Both the position numbers and the translations under genes were made by a program. 45,516 nucleotides of DNA from REEB426 sp964551975 (GTDB taxonomy: Bacteria; Actinomycetota; Actinomycetes; S36-B12): contig CAZKFI010000011.1 in the NCBI GenBank assembly GCA_964551975.1, positions 1 to 45,516 of the forward strand. The letters are read 5' to 3'. Position 1 is the first letter of the stretch. Each line of letters begins with the position of its first letter. The notes under the pieces are model-generated. The model saw only the letters and a program-made list of their open reading frames with translations, was not told the DNA's origin and did not search any database. Below, piece by piece: positions 14,578 to 24,484 of the stretch.

Positions 14578-15852
14578 GTGTCACCCACCGACCCTTCGAC
14601 ACCATCGGATCCGGCCGAGTCCGAGGCACTGCCATCGGGTGAGCTGCCATCGGTTCAGCTGCCCTTGCTGCAGTTGCGCGACGGCGCCCCTGAACTGGTC
14701 ACCACAGCAGCCGCGTTGCAGGAATCGACGGCGCGCCTGGGTGCGGGAATCGGCCCCGTGGCACTGGACGCAGAACGAGCCTCGGGATATCGATACAGCC
14801 AACGTGCCTATCTCCTGCAACTGCGGCGCGTGGGTGCGGGGACGACGCTGATCGATCCCATTGAGTGTCCGCAGTTGGAACCCCTGGCGCTGGTACTCAA
14901 GGACGCCGAGTGGGTGCTTCATGCCGCAACACAGGATCTCCCCTGCCTGGCAGAACTCGGCTTACAGCCAAAGACGCTATTCGACACGGAGCTGGCCGGA
15001 CGACTACTCGGCCGCGAACGCGTCAGCTTGGCGGCGCTGGTGGCCAGCGAGTTGGGCATGCACCTGGCCAAAGGCCATGGTGCGGCCGACTGGTCCCAAC
15101 GCCCGCTGGCACCCGAACTGCTGCAGTACGCGGCGCTCGATGTGGAGTTGCTCCTCGAACTTCGCGATGTTCTCCAGCAGGCCTTGATCGAGAAGCAGCG
15201 CTGGTCCTGGGCGCAGCAGGAGTTCGCTGCCCTGTGCTCATTCCAACCGAAGGGACGCGGCGAGGAGCCCTGGCGGCGCACTTCCGGGATCCATCGAGTG
15301 CGCAAGCCCCGTGGTCTGGCAGTCGTGCGATCCCTCTGGCTGGCACGGGATGCCGTGGCTCGGCGCCTCGACCAAGCGCCAGGGCGGGTACTGCCCGATC
15401 CGGCCATTGTTGCTGCTGCCCAGGCAATGCCCGCGGCACGTGATGCTCTGGGCGCTCTGCCGGAGTACGCCGGTAAGGGCCAGCAGCGCCGACTCACCAC
15501 CTGGTGGGCTGCCGTGGCAACGGCCATGGCACTTCCCGCCGACGAACTCCCCCGGGCCAGCGCGGAGTTCGAAGGCCCGCCGCCACCGCGCCAGTGGGCC
15601 GAGCGCAACCCAGCAGCTGCTGCGCGCCTCAGCGCGGCACGATCTGCGGTGCTTGATCGATCTCAGTCACTGGGCATCGCCGCTGAGATTCTCATTTCGC
15701 CTGATCTGGTGCGCCGGTACTGCTGGGAACCACCCGAGGTCACCGAGACCGACGCCTACCTGCTTAATGCCGGAGCCCGCCCGTGGCAGGTAGAAATCGT
15801 GGCCCCACTCTTAGTGGGTGCTCAGCAGGTACAGCTCCCGCAGACTTCGTAA
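14578..15852 (+). CDS. rnd: Ribonuclease D-like 3'-5' exonuclease with HRDC domain
   Basis: The 424-residue enzyme of RNA 3'-end processing has a DEDD exonuclease domain: VALDAERASGYRYSQRAYLLQL (split at Exo I, about 60-80), VLHAATQDLPCLAELG (Exo II) and LLQYAALDVELLLELRDVL (Exo III, with Tyr-x-x-x-Asp). An HRDC helical domain follows (LWLARDAVARRLDQAPGRVLPD). The start is GTG at 14578, just after the DUF3000 stop; a longer frame reads back into DUF3000 and is rejected. The N-terminal 20 residues contain a short near-duplicate LPSGELPSVQLP. It is followed 64 bp later by fadA. Confidence 0.9.
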   Translation: MSPTDPSTPSDPAESEALPSGELPSVQLPLLQLRDGAPELVTTAAALQESTARLGAGIGPVALDAERASGYRYSQRAYLLQLRRVGAGTTLIDPIECPQLEPLALVLKDAEWVLHAATQDLPCLAELGLQPKTLFDTELAGRLLGRERVSLAALVASELGMHLAKGHGAADWSQRPLAPELLQYAALDVELLLELRDVLQQALIEKQRWSWAQQEFAALCSFQPKGRGEEPWRRTSGIHRVRKPRGLAVVRSLWLARDAVARRLDQAPGRVLPDPAIVAAAQAMPAARDALGALPEYAGKGQQRRLTTWWAAVATAMALPADELPRASAEFEGPPPPRQWAERNPAAAARLSAARSAVLDRSQSLGIAAEILISPDLVRRYCWEPPEVTETDAYLLNAGARPWQVEIVAPLLVGAQQVQLPQTS

Positions 15853-15916
15853 CGCTCACCAGCAGTTGTTACCGGTGAGTAGCATTGTCCCTAACCGAGG
15901 GAACGTGAGGTTCACC

Positions 15917-17143
15917 ATGTCCGAATCGCCACAGGCACACCGTCAACTCCGCAATGTCGTCTTCGTCGATGGGGTGCGCACTCCATTCGGACGAGCAGGC
16001 AGTGCCCTTGGCCAGGTGCGTGCAGACGATCTCATCGTCACCTGCATTCGAGAACTCCTGCGAAGGAATCCGCAGTTAGATCCGATGCGCATCGACGACG
16101 TGAGTGTCGCTGCCGCCACACAGATCGGCGATCAAGGCCTCACTGTGGGCCGCGTGGCAGCACTTCTGGCCGGGTTGCCCAAGAGCGTGCCCGGCTATTC
16201 GGTGGATCGCATGTGTGCGGGCGCCATGACCGCTGTGACGACCCTGTCAGCCTCGATCATGGCCGGCGCCTATGACGTTGCCATCGCCGGAGGGGTCGAG
16301 CACATGGGACGTCACCCGATGGGCGAGGGAGTGGATCCGAATCCTCGATTCCTCGCTGAACGCCTGGTCGACCCGGAAGCCCTGCTGATGGGCAAGACGG
16401 CAGAGAACCTGCATGACCGTTTCCCCCAACTCACCAAGCAGCGCTGCGATGCCTATGCGGTCGCTTCGCAGGACAAGGCAGCGAAGGCCTACGCGAACGG
16501 CCTTATTCAAGAAGACCTCGTACCGGTTGCGGCACGGGATGCCGATGGCGCTTGGGGCCTGGTCGATGCCGACGAACTCCTCCGTCCGGGAACCTCAATA
16601 GACGGGCTGGCCGGCCTTCGTACGCCGTTCCGACCACATGGTCGGGTCACCGCAGGAAATAGCTCCGGGCTCACCGATGGAGCAACTGCCTGCCTGCTCG
16701 CTGCTGAAGACGCGGTAGCGGAGATGGGACTTCAGGCAAAAATGCGCATGATCGGATTCGCCTTCGCCGGCGTGGAGCCCGAGGTGATGGGCGTGGGTCC
16801 CGTGCCCAGTACCGAAAAAGCGTTGCAGCGCACCGGTTTGACGATCAATGACATTGACATCTTCGAAATCAACGAAGCCTTCGCCGTGCAGGTGCTCGCC
16901 TTCCTTGATCACTTCGGTATCGATGATGACGATCCGCGCGTCAACCCCATGGGTGGAGCGATCGCCCTCGGGCATCCCCTTGCCACAAGCGGCATTCGGC
17001 TGATGAACCACCTGGCACGGGAATTCACCATGAACCCCCGTGCTCGTTACGGCCTGACGACGATGTGCATCGGCTTGGGCATGGGCGGAACCGTCATCTG
17101 GGAGCGCATCGATGCGGCGAACTCAAGTGCGGTCGCAGCATGA
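15917..17143 (+). CDS. fadA: Acetyl-CoA acyltransferase (thiolase)
   Basis: The 408-residue degradative thiolase performs the last step of beta-oxidation, cleaving 3-ketoacyl-CoA to acetyl-CoA. The nucleophilic Cys is residue 100 in SVDRMCAGAM, the catalytic His is in GGAIALGHPLATSG, NEAFAVQ is present, and the second Cys lies in MCIGLGMGGT near the end. The ATG at 15917 follows GTGAGG; the longer upstream frame overlaps rnd and is not used. The stop overlaps the fadB start (ATGA), consistent with a FadAB complex made from one mRNA. Confidence 0.94.
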   Translation: MSESPQAHRQLRNVVFVDGVRTPFGRAGSALGQVRADDLIVTCIRELLRRNPQLDPMRIDDVSVAAATQIGDQGLTVGRVAALLAGLPKSVPGYSVDRMCAGAMTAVTTLSASIMAGAYDVAIAGGVEHMGRHPMGEGVDPNPRFLAERLVDPEALLMGKTAENLHDRFPQLTKQRCDAYAVASQDKAAKAYANGLIQEDLVPVAARDADGAWGLVDADELLRPGTSIDGLAGLRTPFRPHGRVTAGNSSGLTDGATACLLAAEDAVAEMGLQAKMRMIGFAFAGVEPEVMGVGPVPSTEKALQRTGLTINDIDIFEINEAFAVQVLAFLDHFGIDDDDPRVNPMGGAIALGHPLATSGIRLMNHLAREFTMNPRARYGLTTMCIGLGMGGTVIWERIDAANSSAVAA

Positions 17144-19251
17144 GCGCGATCAGCGACGCGGCCACCCTCGAGGCCTTTCCTGATGAGATCGTGACCTCCG
17201 CGAAGGTTCGCCTACTCGAGCTTCCGCTGAATGCGGGTCGCATGGCGCTCATCACGTTGGACAACGGCCATGACCACACCCGACCCAGCACCTTCGGACC
17301 AAGTGGCTTGGCCAGCCTGGATCGGGCACTCGACGAGATCAGTGCGATGCCGGATATTGCGGCGGTAGGCGTCACGGGAAAGCCCTTTGTCTTTGCCGTG
17401 GGCGCCGACCTCTCCGGTATTGACCGTGTCACCGACATCCGAGTGGCCCGAGCCGTGACCGAACTTGGGCATGCCGTATTCCGCCGATTTGGTGAACTGG
17501 ACGTGCCCACGTTCGCGTTCGTCAACGGTGCCGCGATGGGCGGCGGGCTGGAATTGGCTCTGCACTGTACCTACCGAACGGTCTCGAGCGGGGCGGCAGC
17601 CCTTTCCCTACCTGAAGTCTTCCTTGGTCTGATCCCTGGCTGGGGAGGTACCTGGCTGCTGCCCAATCTGATTGGTCCAGCATCAGCAATCGACGTCATC
17701 GTGAACAACTCGCTGGCACAAAACAAGCAACTGAAGCCCAAGCAGGCGTTGGCGCTCGGCATGGCTGATGCCATGTTCGAACCGACGGAATTCCTGGTCG
17801 AATCCCTGCGCTGGGCCGCAGGAGTCCTGCGCGGCGAGATCACCGTGCCTCGACCACAGCCCGATCGCGATACCTGGCAGAGCACCGTTGACGCTGCGCG
17901 TTCAGCCCTGGACGCCCGACTTCACCAGTGCACGCCAGCCCCCTGGGTGGCCCTAGACCTCATTGCGGGAGCCGCCAGCCGCAGTCGCGATGAAGGCTTC
18001 GCCGCCGAAGATGCCGCGCTCTCCGAGCTCATGATGGGCGATGATCTGCGGGCGAGTCTGTATGCATTCAATCTCGTCCAGAAGCGTGCCCGGAAGCCGG
18101 TCGGTGCCCCTGATGCTGCCTTGGCACGGCCCGTCACCAAGGTTGGCATTGTTGGCGCTGGGCTGATGGCGAGTCAGTTAGCGCTCCTCTTTGCTCGTCG
18201 CCTCGAGGTACCCGTCGTCATGACCGATCTGGACCAGGCACGCATCGACAAGGGCCTGGCATTTGTGACCGGTGAGATCGACTCTCTCGCATCGAAGGGC
18301 CGCATGAGCCCGGACAAGGCCAGCCGACTGAAGGCACTGGTTACCGGCAGCACCGAAAAAGCGGCTTTCGCCGATGCGGAGTTCGTCATCGAGGCAGTAT
18401 TCGAAGAGTTGGGTATCAAGCAGCAGATCTTCCGTGAACTCGAAGGGATCGTCACGGATACCTGCATCTTGGCTTCGAACACGTCATCGCTCTCAATCAC
18501 CGCGATGTCCGAAGGGCTGCAGCATCCTGAGCGTGTCGTGGGATTCCACTTCTTCAATCCCGTCGCGATCATGCCGCTGCTCGAGGTTGCGCGCGGTGCG
18601 GCGACCGACGATGCAACCATGGCTACGGCTCTGGCCGTTGGCAAGCAGTTGAAGAAGAACTGCGTCATCGTCAAGGATGCCCCCGCTTTCGTGGTGAATC
18701 GGCTGCTTGCTCGTTTCCTAGGCGAAATCACCGACTGCGTTGATGAAGGCACTTCGTTTGACACAGTCGAAGATGCACTCGCTCCACTTGGGCTGCCGAT
18801 GTCGCCGTTCGTACTGCTGCAGCTCGTGGGACCAGCAGTAGCCCTACACGTGTCTGAAACCATGCATGGAGCCTTTCCGGACCGATACTCGGTGTCGCCA
18901 AATCTCACCCGCCTGGTGGCCGCCGGGAAGTCCGGAATCTACATCTGGGATGCCCAGGGCAAGCCGAGCGTTGACCCCGAGGTCATGGCGCTTTATGAGG
19001 TTTCCGGTAGTCCATCCACCGCCGATGAGGTTCGTGTACGTGTGCTCGATGCGCTCGCTGACGAGACCCAGCGAATGCTCCAGGAGCAGGTGGTGGCAGC
19101 GGCGGACGACATCGACCTGTGCATGATCCTGGGAGCCGGGTGGCCGTTCTGGCTAGGAGGGCTTACGCCCTACCTGGACCGCACCGGCGCCAGTGAGCGC
19201 GCAACCGGCGGCCGATTCCACAGCCCAGGTGTGGCTTCGGCGCCGCGCTAA
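17140..19251 (+). CDS. fadB: Fatty oxidation complex alpha subunit: enoyl-CoA hydratase/3-hydroxyacyl-CoA dehydrogenase
   Basis: The 703-residue fusion has an N-terminal crotonase domain (about 20-300) with NGAAMGGGLELALHC and catalytic Glu159 in LPEVFLGLIPGWGG. An NAD-binding 3-hydroxyacyl-CoA dehydrogenase (about 333-515) begins at KVGIVGAGLMASQLALLFA and contains SNTSSLSITAMSE and HFFNPVAIMPLLEV, the latter holding the catalytic His. C-terminal helical HCDH domains start around KDAPAFVVNRLLARFLGE. It works with the thiolase encoded just before it, with a 4-bp overlap. It converges on dxs with only 5 bp between the stops, and no hairpin is obvious there. Confidence 0.95.
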   Translation: MSAISDAATLEAFPDEIVTSAKVRLLELPLNAGRMALITLDNGHDHTRPSTFGPSGLASLDRALDEISAMPDIAAVGVTGKPFVFAVGADLSGIDRVTDIRVARAVTELGHAVFRRFGELDVPTFAFVNGAAMGGGLELALHCTYRTVSSGAAALSLPEVFLGLIPGWGGTWLLPNLIGPASAIDVIVNNSLAQNKQLKPKQALALGMADAMFEPTEFLVESLRWAAGVLRGEITVPRPQPDRDTWQSTVDAARSALDARLHQCTPAPWVALDLIAGAASRSRDEGFAAEDAALSELMMGDDLRASLYAFNLVQKRARKPVGAPDAALARPVTKVGIVGAGLMASQLALLFARRLEVPVVMTDLDQARIDKGLAFVTGEIDSLASKGRMSPDKASRLKALVTGSTEKAAFADAEFVIEAVFEELGIKQQIFRELEGIVTDTCILASNTSSLSITAMSEGLQHPERVVGFHFFNPVAIMPLLEVARGAATDDATMATALAVGKQLKKNCVIVKDAPAFVVNRLLARFLGEITDCVDEGTSFDTVEDALAPLGLPMSPFVLLQLVGPAVALHVSETMHGAFPDRYSVSPNLTRLVAAGKSGIYIWDAQGKPSVDPEVMALYEVSGSPSTADEVRVRVLDALADETQRMLQEQVVAAADDIDLCMILGAGWPFWLGGLTPYLDRTGASERATGGRFHSPGVASAPR

Positions 19252-19256
19252 CCGGA

Positions 19257-21188
19257 CTAGCCCGTAACGTCGCTGCTGAGCGAAGGTGAGCCCACTCGCC
19301 CGACACCGAGGCGAGCAACGGATTCCACGATGGCGCGGGACACTTCCTGAGCCGTGAGACCGATCCGCACCAGAACCTCACTGCGCTTGCCATGGTCGAG
19401 GAACTCAGTCGGTATCCCGAAGTTGCGCACCGGCACATCCACGGCCGCATCGCGCAACAACTGGCTCACTGCCGCTCCAATACCGCTCACTCGCACGCCG
19501 TCCTCAACCACGACCACTAGGCGGGCCTGACGGGCCAGTTCAAGGAGAGCGGGCGGAGCAGGCGTTACCCAGCGCGGGTCCACGACCACGACGCCAATTC
19601 CTTGATCCCCGAGGCGTTGGGCAACCTCTTTCGCCAACGGTGCCATGGCGCCCACGGAAACAATCAGGACCGCAGGGATGTCGTCGGCGGGACTCTCCTC
19701 GACGAGGATGTCCATGCCCTCCACGCTGCGCAGCGCGGGTATATCTGGGCCTAATGCACCCTTGGGGAACCGGAGTACGGTCGGACCGTCGCTCACAGCG
19801 ACGCACTCGCGTAGTGCCCGACGTAGGGTCGCTTCATCACGAGGTGCCGCAATGCGGATTCCTGGGACGACCTGAAGCATTGCCAGGTCCCACATGCCGT
19901 TGTGACTGGCGCCGTCGTCGCCGGTGACACCTGCCCGATCGAGAACGAAGGTCACTCCGGCCCGGTGCAGAGCGCAGTCCATGAGTACCTGATCGAATGC
20001 ACGATTCAAGAAGGTGGCGTACACGGCAACGACCGGATGCAGGCCGGTGAAGGCGAGTCCTGCAGCGCTGGTCGCTGCATGCTGTTCAGCGATGCCCACG
20101 TCGTACGTGCGGCTAGGGAAGGAATTTGCGAAGCGATCCAGACCAGTTGGGCCGAGCATGGCAGCCGTGATCGCGACGACATCAGCACGCTCATGGCCCA
20201 CTCGGACCAATTCGTCAGCAAACGCTCCTGTCCAGGTTGGCCCTGACGAGGCAAGTGGCTTGCCGGTATCCGGGTCGATGACACCTACGCCATGGAAACG
20301 ATCCGCTTCGTCGCGTTCCGCCGGGGCGTAGCCGCGGCCTTTCTCGGTAATCGCATGCACGAGCACCGGACCACGGAAGTCTTTGGCGCGCCCTAGCGCA
20401 TGCTCGAGTTCGGCAATGTCGTGGCCATCCACGGGGCCGATGTACTTCAATCCGAGGTCCTCAAAGAGTCCCTGAGGGGCGACGATGTCCTTGATGCCCT
20501 TCTTCATACCGTGCAGGGTGCCGTAGATCGGGTGGCCCACGAAGGGCGTGCGATTCAGCACACGCTTGCCCCAGGACATCACCTGCTCGTAGCCGCGGGT
20601 GGTCCGCAGCGTTGCGAGGTGATGGGCGAGGCCCCCGATGGTGGGTGAGTACGACCGCTCGTTGTCGTTGACCACGATCACGACAGGACGGTTCGAAGTA
20701 GCGATGTTGTTGAGGGCCTCCCATGCCATTCCCCCGGTCAGCGCACCGTCACCGATAACGGCCACCACATGGCGACTGCCAAGCATCCCCTGCCGCTCCC
20801 AGCCCTTGGCGATGCCATCCGCGTAGGACAAAGCGGTTGATGCGTGCGAGTTCTCGACAATGTCGTGTGCGCTCTCCTGGCGACTGGGGTACCCGGAGAG
20901 GCCGCCCGCCTGACGCAAATGGTCGAATCCCGCGAGTCGACCGGTGATCGCCTTGTGTACGTACGCCTGATGCCCGGTGTCCCAGATGATGGCGTCACGG
21001 GGGGAATCGAAGACGCGATGGAGCGCCAACGTCAGTTCGACTACCCCAAGGTTGGGCCCAAGGTGGCCACCGGTTGCGGACACCTTTTCCACGAGGAATT
21101 CCCGAATCTCTTCGGCAAGCGCAGGTAGGGCCTCCGGAGGAACGGCCCTGAGGTCACTGGGGCTCGTGATATCGGCCAGTCCGCCCAC
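19257..21188 (-). CDS. dxs: 1-deoxy-D-xylulose-5-phosphate synthase
   Basis: The 643-residue thiamine diphosphate enzyme condenses pyruvate and glyceraldehyde 3-phosphate in the first step of the non-mevalonate isoprenoid pathway. The TPP/Mg site is GDGALTGGMAWEALNN (about 146-161) with VVNDNERSYSPT, GHLGPNLGVVELT at 41-53 and WDTGHQAYVHK at 69-79 (His73). DIGIAEQH-type sequence YDVGIAEQHAATSAAGLA holds the conserved Glu, and DRAGVTGDDGASHNG follows. The GTG at 21188 lies six bases after GGAGGG; the frame stays open further upstream, but those residues are outside the family and overlap the next gene. Confidence 0.95.
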   Translation of the reverse strand: MGGLADITSPSDLRAVPPEALPALAEEIREFLVEKVSATGGHLGPNLGVVELTLALHRVFDSPRDAIIWDTGHQAYVHKAITGRLAGFDHLRQAGGLSGYPSRQESAHDIVENSHASTALSYADGIAKGWERQGMLGSRHVVAVIGDGALTGGMAWEALNNIATSNRPVVIVVNDNERSYSPTIGGLAHHLATLRTTRGYEQVMSWGKRVLNRTPFVGHPIYGTLHGMKKGIKDIVAPQGLFEDLGLKYIGPVDGHDIAELEHALGRAKDFRGPVLVHAITEKGRGYAPAERDEADRFHGVGVIDPDTGKPLASSGPTWTGAFADELVRVGHERADVVAITAAMLGPTGLDRFANSFPSRTYDVGIAEQHAATSAAGLAFTGLHPVVAVYATFLNRAFDQVLMDCALHRAGVTFVLDRAGVTGDDGASHNGMWDLAMLQVVPGIRIAAPRDEATLRRALRECVAVSDGPTVLRFPKGALGPDIPALRSVEGMDILVEESPADDIPAVLIVSVGAMAPLAKEVAQRLGDQGIGVVVVDPRWVTPAPPALLELARQARLVVVVEDGVRVSGIGAAVSQLLRDAAVDVPVRNFGIPTEFLDHGKRSEVLVRIGLTAQEVSRAIVESVARLGVGRVGSPSLSSDVTG

Positions 21189-21252
21189 CACGTACCCTCC
21201 GTATCTGCCTTCTCGCCGTGAAGTCAACCGGTCTTCAGCACTGCGCCTGAGT

Positions 21253-21609
21253 CTAGGCCGGATCCGGCGACCCCACAGCGCGGCCCGCCAGGCAGGCCTC
21301 GAGCACGAGATCAACCTCCCGACGGACCTGAATCAGCCGGGCTCCTTCAGCCTCCAGTGCCTGCATGGCCACCTGGAGCGCTGCCGGGTCCAGCACCTGC
21401 TGAAGGTCCGTTCGCATGCGTGCATACGCCGAACGGGCACCCCCAACCGCCGCCTCAGCCTGTGCTTGCACAACGTAGGCCAAGGCAACCGGCTGAGATC
21501 GCAGTGGGCTCGTGCGTAGGTCTGCGGGCCCTCGATCCAGCAGCCAGCCCACGACTCGCTGGGGGAACTCGGGGTCCTCCGGGGCCGGCAGGTCGCGAGG
21601 CCAACCCAT
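21253..21609 (-). CDS. Conserved actinobacterial hypothetical protein
   Basis: The 118-residue protein has no known function. The pattern PRDLPAPEDPEFPQRVVGWL near the N-terminus, then LRSQPVALAYVVQAQAEAA and a long Arg/Gln/Leu-rich helix to the end, resembles a short protein I recall next to aconitase genes in Streptomyces. It looks wholly helical after residue 45, with no membrane segment. The ATG at 21609 follows a GGAGCGG site. An extra 12 residues upstream (to 21645) are possible but less likely. It lies between acnA and dxs on the same strand and may be in one operon with them. Confidence 0.7.
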   Translation of the reverse strand: MGWPRDLPAPEDPEFPQRVVGWLLDRGPADLRTSPLRSQPVALAYVVQAQAEAAVGGARSAYARMRTDLQQVLDPAALQVAMQALEAEGARLIQVRREVDLVLEACLAGRAVGSPDPA

Positions 21610-21656
21610 GGGACCGCTCCCGCGACGCTGTACCTGGCCTGACACAGCGACAGCTG

Positions 21657-24373
21657 TCAGAGCAGGGACCGCAGGACGTAGGGCAGGATGCCGCCATTTC
21701 GGTAGTAGTCAGCCTCACCCGGGGTGTCGATGCGAAGCCGTGCACTGAATTCCACCGTGCGCCCGTCCGCCGCAACCGCCTCGACCTGCAGAATGCGTGG
21801 GGTTCGCCCCTCGTTCAACTCCGTAATCCCACGAATGGTGAATACCTCATCACCCTGCAGACCTAGTGACTGCGCACTTTGCCCCTCGACGAACTGCAGC
21901 GGAAGGACACCCATGCCGATGAGGTTCGAGCGGTGGATCCGCTCGAATGACTGAGCGATCACGGCGCGCACACCAAGCAGTGCGGTGCCCTTCGCTGCCC
22001 AGTCGCGACTTGAGCCCGATCCGTACTCCTGGCCGGCGAGGATGACCAGTGGGGTTCCCTTCTCGGCGTAGGCCATCGCGGCGTCGAAGATCGGCACGAT
22101 GTTGCTCTCCGATGAGGTGAAGTCGACGGTCATGCCGCCTTCCACATCCCGGTTCATGAGATCCCGGAGCATGAGATTGCGCAGACGGATATTCGCAAAC
22201 GTTCCGCGAATCATCACTTCATGATTGCCCCGCCGGGAGCCGTATGAGTTGAAGTCCTGGCGCTCCACTCCATGGGCGAGCAGGTACTTGCCGGCAGGAC
22301 TGTCCGCCTTGATCGAACCAGCAGGTGAGATGTGATCGGTGGTCACCGAGTCACCCAAGATCGCCAGCACCCTGGCCCCCTCGATATCCGAAACCGGTTC
22401 CGGATGTCGACCCATTCCATCGAAGTAGGGCGGTTTACGCACATAGGTGCTATTCGGATCCCAGGTGAACAGTTCACCGGTCGGTGTGGGCAGGTTTTGC
22501 CAGCGCTGGTCACCTGCGAAGACATCAACGTAGTTCCGCTCGAACATCTCCGCATCAATCGACGCATCGATGACTTCCTGTACCTCCTGTGCAGTGGGCC
22601 AGATGTCCGCGAGCATCACAGCGTTACCCTGCGAATCCACCCCGAGTGGTTCGCTGAAGAGGTCGATGTCCATCGTGCCGGCAATCGCATAGGCGACGAC
22701 GAGCGGCGGCGAGGCCAGGTAGTTCATCTTCACGTCGGGGTTGATGCGTCCCTCGAAATTGCGGTTGCCACTGAGGACAGCTACCACGGCNNNNNNNNNN
22801 CGGCCAGGCCTGAGTCGTTCACTGCGGCACTGACCTGCGGAATGAGTGGGCCTGAGTTGCCGATGCAGGTGGTGCATCCGTAGCCCACAACGTCGAATCC
22901 CAACTTGTCCAGGTAGGGAAGCAGACCCGAGCGCTCGTAGTAATCGGTCACCACACGCGAACCGGGGGCCAGAGTGGTCTTGACCCAGGGCTTGCGAGTG
23001 AGGCCTCGCTCCACCGCTTTCTTCGCCAGCAGCCCCGCTCCGATCATCACCGAAGGGTTGGAGGTATTTGTGCAGGAAGTGATGGCGGCAATTGCGACCG
23101 CACCATGACTGATCTCAGACCGGTGACCGTCTAGGTCGATGCTCACCTGCGCTGCCGGGTCCTTGGTGTACTCAGGAAGTGCGGTCTGAAACGCCTGCTG
23201 CGCAAGGCGCAACGGCACGCGATCCTGCGGCCTGCGCGGGCCGGCGATGCTGGGCTCAACGGAACCCAGGTCCAATTCCAACGTCACCGAGTAGCGCGGT
23301 ACGCGGTTCGGGTCATGCCACAGGCCCTGCTCCTTTGCGTACGCCTCCACAAGGGCCAATTGATGAGAAGACCGACCGGTAAGGCGCAGGTAATCCAGGG
23401 TGGCATTGTCGATTGGGAAGATCGCCACCGTACTGCCGTATTCCGGACTCATATTTCCGATAGTTGCGCGATTGGCCAGCGGAACCGCTGACACACCCGG
23501 ACCGAAGAACTCCACGAATGAACCGACGACGCCTTGCGCGCGCAGGATCTGGGTAATGGTGAGCACGAGATCCGTCGCCGTCGCTCCGGCGGGCAACTCT
23601 CCGTTGAGTTTGAACCCGACAACATGCGGGATCAGCATCGAGACCGGTTGGCCCAACATGGCAGCTTCAGCTTCAATGCCGCCGACACCCCAGCCGAGCA
23701 CGCCCAGTCCGTTGACCATGGTGGTGTGCGAATCGGTACCAACGACGGTGTCCGGATAGGCCTGGCCGTTGCGTGCCATCACCACACGGGAAAGGGATTC
23801 AATGTTGACTTGATGCACAATCCCGGTTCCCGGAGGAACCACCTTGAATTCTTCAAATGCGCTTTGACCCCAGCGCAGGAATTGGTAACGCTCCCGATTG
23901 CGCTCGTACTCCAAGGCGACGTTGCGTTCCTCCGAATTCGCGGTACCGAAGTAGTCGGCAATGACCGAATGGTCGATAACAAGCTCGGCAGGCGCGAGCG
24001 GCTCGATCTGCGCCGGGTCGCCGCCAAGGTCCCGTACTGCCTCACGCATCGTGGCGAGGTCCACGACCACGGGTACCCCGGTGAAGTCCTGCATGAGGAC
24101 TCGCGCCGGGGTGAACTGAATCTCCTGGCTCGGCTCAGCGATGGGATCCCATGCGCTGATGGCGCGAATCGACTCAGCAGTGACGTTGGCGCCATCTTCG
24201 GTGCGCAGCAGGTTTTCAATGAGGATGCGGTGGGCGAACGGGAGGTCGTCCGTACCGGCTACAGCGGCAACGCGGAAAATCTCGTAAGTACTGTCCCCCA
24301 CGGACAGCGACGCCCTAGCCTGGAAGCTATTGCTGCTGTCTGGCACGGCTGCGCGTCCTCGTCCCGAACCCAT
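21657..24373 (-). CDS. acnA: Aconitate hydratase A, interrupted by a 10-N gap
   Basis: This is the TCA-cycle enzyme that interconverts citrate and isocitrate with a [4Fe-4S] cluster. Cluster cysteines are in AAITSCTNTSNPSV and in GYGCTTCIGNSGPL. The C-terminal swivel domain shows LAGQEYGSGSSRDWAAKG and IGMGVLPLQF. The N run at 22791-22800 changes the frame, but the ends overlap by four bases (GCCG in gene direction). Merging them reads SGLAVVAVLSGNRNF, exactly the family spacing, and gives a single protein of about 900 residues, the normal length. The ATG at 24373 follows AGGGAAG. A GTGA-N6-TCAC palindrome lies about 85 bp upstream. Confidence 0.95.
22791..22800. other. Assembly gap (10 N) inside acnA, probably spurious
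   Basis: The contig ends read cggc on both sides of the N run. Collapsing the Ns and one cggc copy removes 14 bp, restores the frame and reproduces the aconitase residue spacing exactly, so no real sequence seems to be missing. Confidence 0.85.
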
Positions 24374-24456
24374 GGTGCTTCCCTGCCTCTATTCAAATGC
24401 TGGTCCAAGTTGCTGGCTACCTGCCAGGCGCCCTCACGATAGTTGATACCCATGAG

Positions 24457-24470
24457 GTGACGGCGGTCAC
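24457..24470. promoter_or_regulatory. CRP-family-like palindrome upstream of acnA
   Basis: GTGACGGCGGTCAC fits the core GTGA-N6-TCAC recognised by CRP/FNR-family regulators such as GlxR and M. tuberculosis Crp. It lies 84 bp before the acnA start codon in the 111-bp intergenic region. A TANNNT element, TATCGT, is readable on the minus strand between it and the gene. The flanking bases do not extend the palindrome well, so this is only a candidate site. Confidence 0.35.
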
Positions 24471-24484
24471 GCCTAGCCGCAGCC

